From NCBI GenBank assembly GCA_964519015.1, contig CAZFHZ010000038.1:1-29036 (forward strand): DNA of 29,036 bases. Reading direction: 5' to 3'. Shown here piece after piece: positions 28,390-29,036 of the stretch (position 1 is its first letter; the number at the start of each line of letters is the position of its first letter). The DNA comes from CAZFHZ01 sp964519015 (GTDB lineage Bacteria > Blakebacterota > Blakebacteria > Blakebacterales > CAYUVJ01). A program made the translations under genes and the position numbers. The notes under the pieces were generated by a model. It did no database searches and had not been told where the DNA came from. It was given only the letters and a program-made list of their open reading frames with translations.

Positions 28390-28875
28390 ATGGCGAAGCA
28401 GAAGCAGAAGGACACACCGAACCGGATCGTGCGCACGGCGCGGATCGAGGTGGCCGCCGCTCCGGACGAAGCCTTCCCGCTCCTGACCCCGGCGGGGGAA
28501 GGGCTCTGGTCGGAGGACTGGAGTCCGGTCCATCACTATCCCGAGGGGGGAGTCCCTGAAGAGGGAGCCGTCTTCACCACCGCGGAGGGTCCGCGAGGAG
28601 GCCGCGTCTGGACCATCCTCGAGTATACGCCCATCCAGCACCGGATCGCCTATCTCTCCCTGGCTCCCGGCTACCTGCACATCTGGATAGCGATCGATTG
28701 TCGGGCGACCGGGGAGGGGAACACCGAAGCGGACATCACCTATGTCTACACGGCGCTCTCGGATGCGGGGCGGAGCTACCTGGCCAAGATGACCGAGACC
28801 GCCTTCCAGGAACAAGTCCGGCACTGGGAACACGCCATCAACCACTACCTGCGTTCAGGCGGCACCCGCACCTGA
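28390..28875 (+). CDS. SRPBCC (START/polyketide cyclase-like) family protein
   Basis: This 161-residue cytoplasmic protein begins RIVRTARIEVAAAPDEAFPLLTPAGEGLW, the usual first strand and helices of the SRPBCC helix-grip fold. It continues with alternating beta strands (GRVWTILEYTPIQHRIAYLSL, DITYVYTALSD) and a long C-terminal helix (EQVRHWEHAINHYLR). The fold forms a hydrophobic ligand cavity, and functions range from lipid binding to cyclisation, so no specific role is claimed. ATG 28390 has GGAGG 5 bases upstream and is chosen. An in-frame ATG at 28360 lies 8 bases after a TATCCT hexamer (28346-28351), so a near-leaderless longer form with ten extra residues is possible. Confidence 0.8.
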   Translation: MAKQKQKDTPNRIVRTARIEVAAAPDEAFPLLTPAGEGLWSEDWSPVHHYPEGGVPEEGAVFTTAEGPRGGRVWTILEYTPIQHRIAYLSLAPGYLHIWIAIDCRATGEGNTEADITYVYTALSDAGRSYLAKMTETAFQEQVRHWEHAINHYLRSGGTRT

Positions 28876-28886
28876 GACCGCAATAA

Positions 28887-28916
28887 CGCCCCGTCACCCC
28901 CCGGGGGGACGGGGCG
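28887..28916. terminator. Long G/C terminator hairpin
   Basis: CGCCCCGTC (28887-28895) pairs with GACGGGGCG (28908-28916), and the interior CCCCCC/GGGGGG extends the stem. It follows the SRPBCC stop codon by 11 bases. Confidence 0.7.
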
Positions 28917-28920
28917 TGGT

Positions 28921-28943
28921 CGGCCGGCCGGTAAGGCCGGCCG
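28921..28943 (-). terminator. Hairpin after the partial minus-strand gene
   Basis: CGGCCGGCC (28921-28929) pairs perfectly with GGCCGGCCG (28935-28943) around a GGTAA loop. It lies 12 bases beyond the stop codon of the converging partial gene. No T tract is visible. Confidence 0.45.
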
Positions 28944-28955
28944 GCGCCGCCTCCG

Positions 28956-29036
28956 TCAATGCCCCCCGCTCACCCGGCGCGTCCCGGCGGGCCCGTCCTC
29001 CACCCGGGGGTACCTGTCCGGGGTCAGCACCCGGGG
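28956..29036 (-). CDS. Unidentified protein, C-terminal 26 residues only
   Basis: An open minus-strand frame enters from the right edge and ends at TGA (28958-28956). The visible tail reads VLTPDRYPRVEDGPAG followed by about nine residues ending in GGH. The placement is what a real gene would show: it converges on the SRPBCC gene, and a hairpin follows the stop. The fragment is too short to assign a family. Confidence 0.4.
   Translation of the reverse strand, partial: PRVLTPDRYPRVEDGPAGTRRVSGGH

Overview
This is a GC-rich, gene-dense bacterial contig with about 20 complete protein genes, two partial genes at the ends and a 10-base run of N at 4239-4248. The run of N suggests a scaffolded draft or metagenome assembly. 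A TonB-dependent receptor, several lipobox-type lipoproteins and an AsmA-like inner-membrane protein point to a diderm. The mix of CPQ-like M28 and M19 peptidase lipoproteins, a 6-bladed beta-propeller lipoprotein, a receptor with a carboxypeptidase-like N-domain, an ECF sigma/zinc-finger anti-sigma pair and a TIGR03545/TIGR03546-like pair would fit Gemmatimonadota or a neighbouring FCB-group lineage. That placement is inference; no rRNA or tRNA gene was seen.

Layout. A partial cupin gene (1-221, minus) is followed by a four-gene plus-strand operon (419-4059): holo-ACP synthase, acetyl-CoA-synthetase-like ligase, acyl carrier protein, and a Kbl-type alpha-oxoamine synthase. Converging on it are an acylating aldehyde dehydrogenase and an adenylate-kinase-like protein (6172-4078, minus). 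From 6383 to 13273 lies a peptide and amide catabolism block: M3 oligoendopeptidase, nitrilase-family amidase, DMT transporter and two overlapping M28 peptidase genes. A repeat-built MscS-related membrane protein (13544-15025) follows an intergenic region carrying repeated GAACAC motifs. A minus-strand signalling block (15114-19430) holds an ECF sigma factor, its anti-sigma factor and a TonB-dependent receptor whose leader can fold into a long hairpin ending at the start codon. Then come an SDR oxidoreductase, an M19 dipeptidase lipoprotein, the TIGR03546/TIGR03545-like pair, a beta-propeller lipoprotein and rlmN (both minus), an NADP isocitrate dehydrogenase with an unusual Cys-rich insertion, an SRPBCC protein, and the 3' end of an unidentified minus-strand gene.

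How the genes may work together. The operon looks like a pathway that activates a small acid, tethers it to a dedicated carrier protein matured by its own AcpS, and condenses it with an amino acid, probably glycine. The neighbouring aldehyde dehydrogenase interconverts acyl-CoA and aldehyde. The peptidases, receptor and lipoproteins suggest scavenging of peptides and other outer-membrane substrates. Several genes without a Shine-Dalgarno have promoter-like elements placed so that transcription would start at or within a few bases of the start codon, suggesting leaderless transcripts.

The two observations I consider most worth following are the ACP-linked Kbl operon and the zinc-ribbon-like insertion in isocitrate dehydrogenase. 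No CRISPR array, insertion sequence, integrase or attachment site was found. No intergenic stretch exceeds 300 bases; the longest is 13274-13543.
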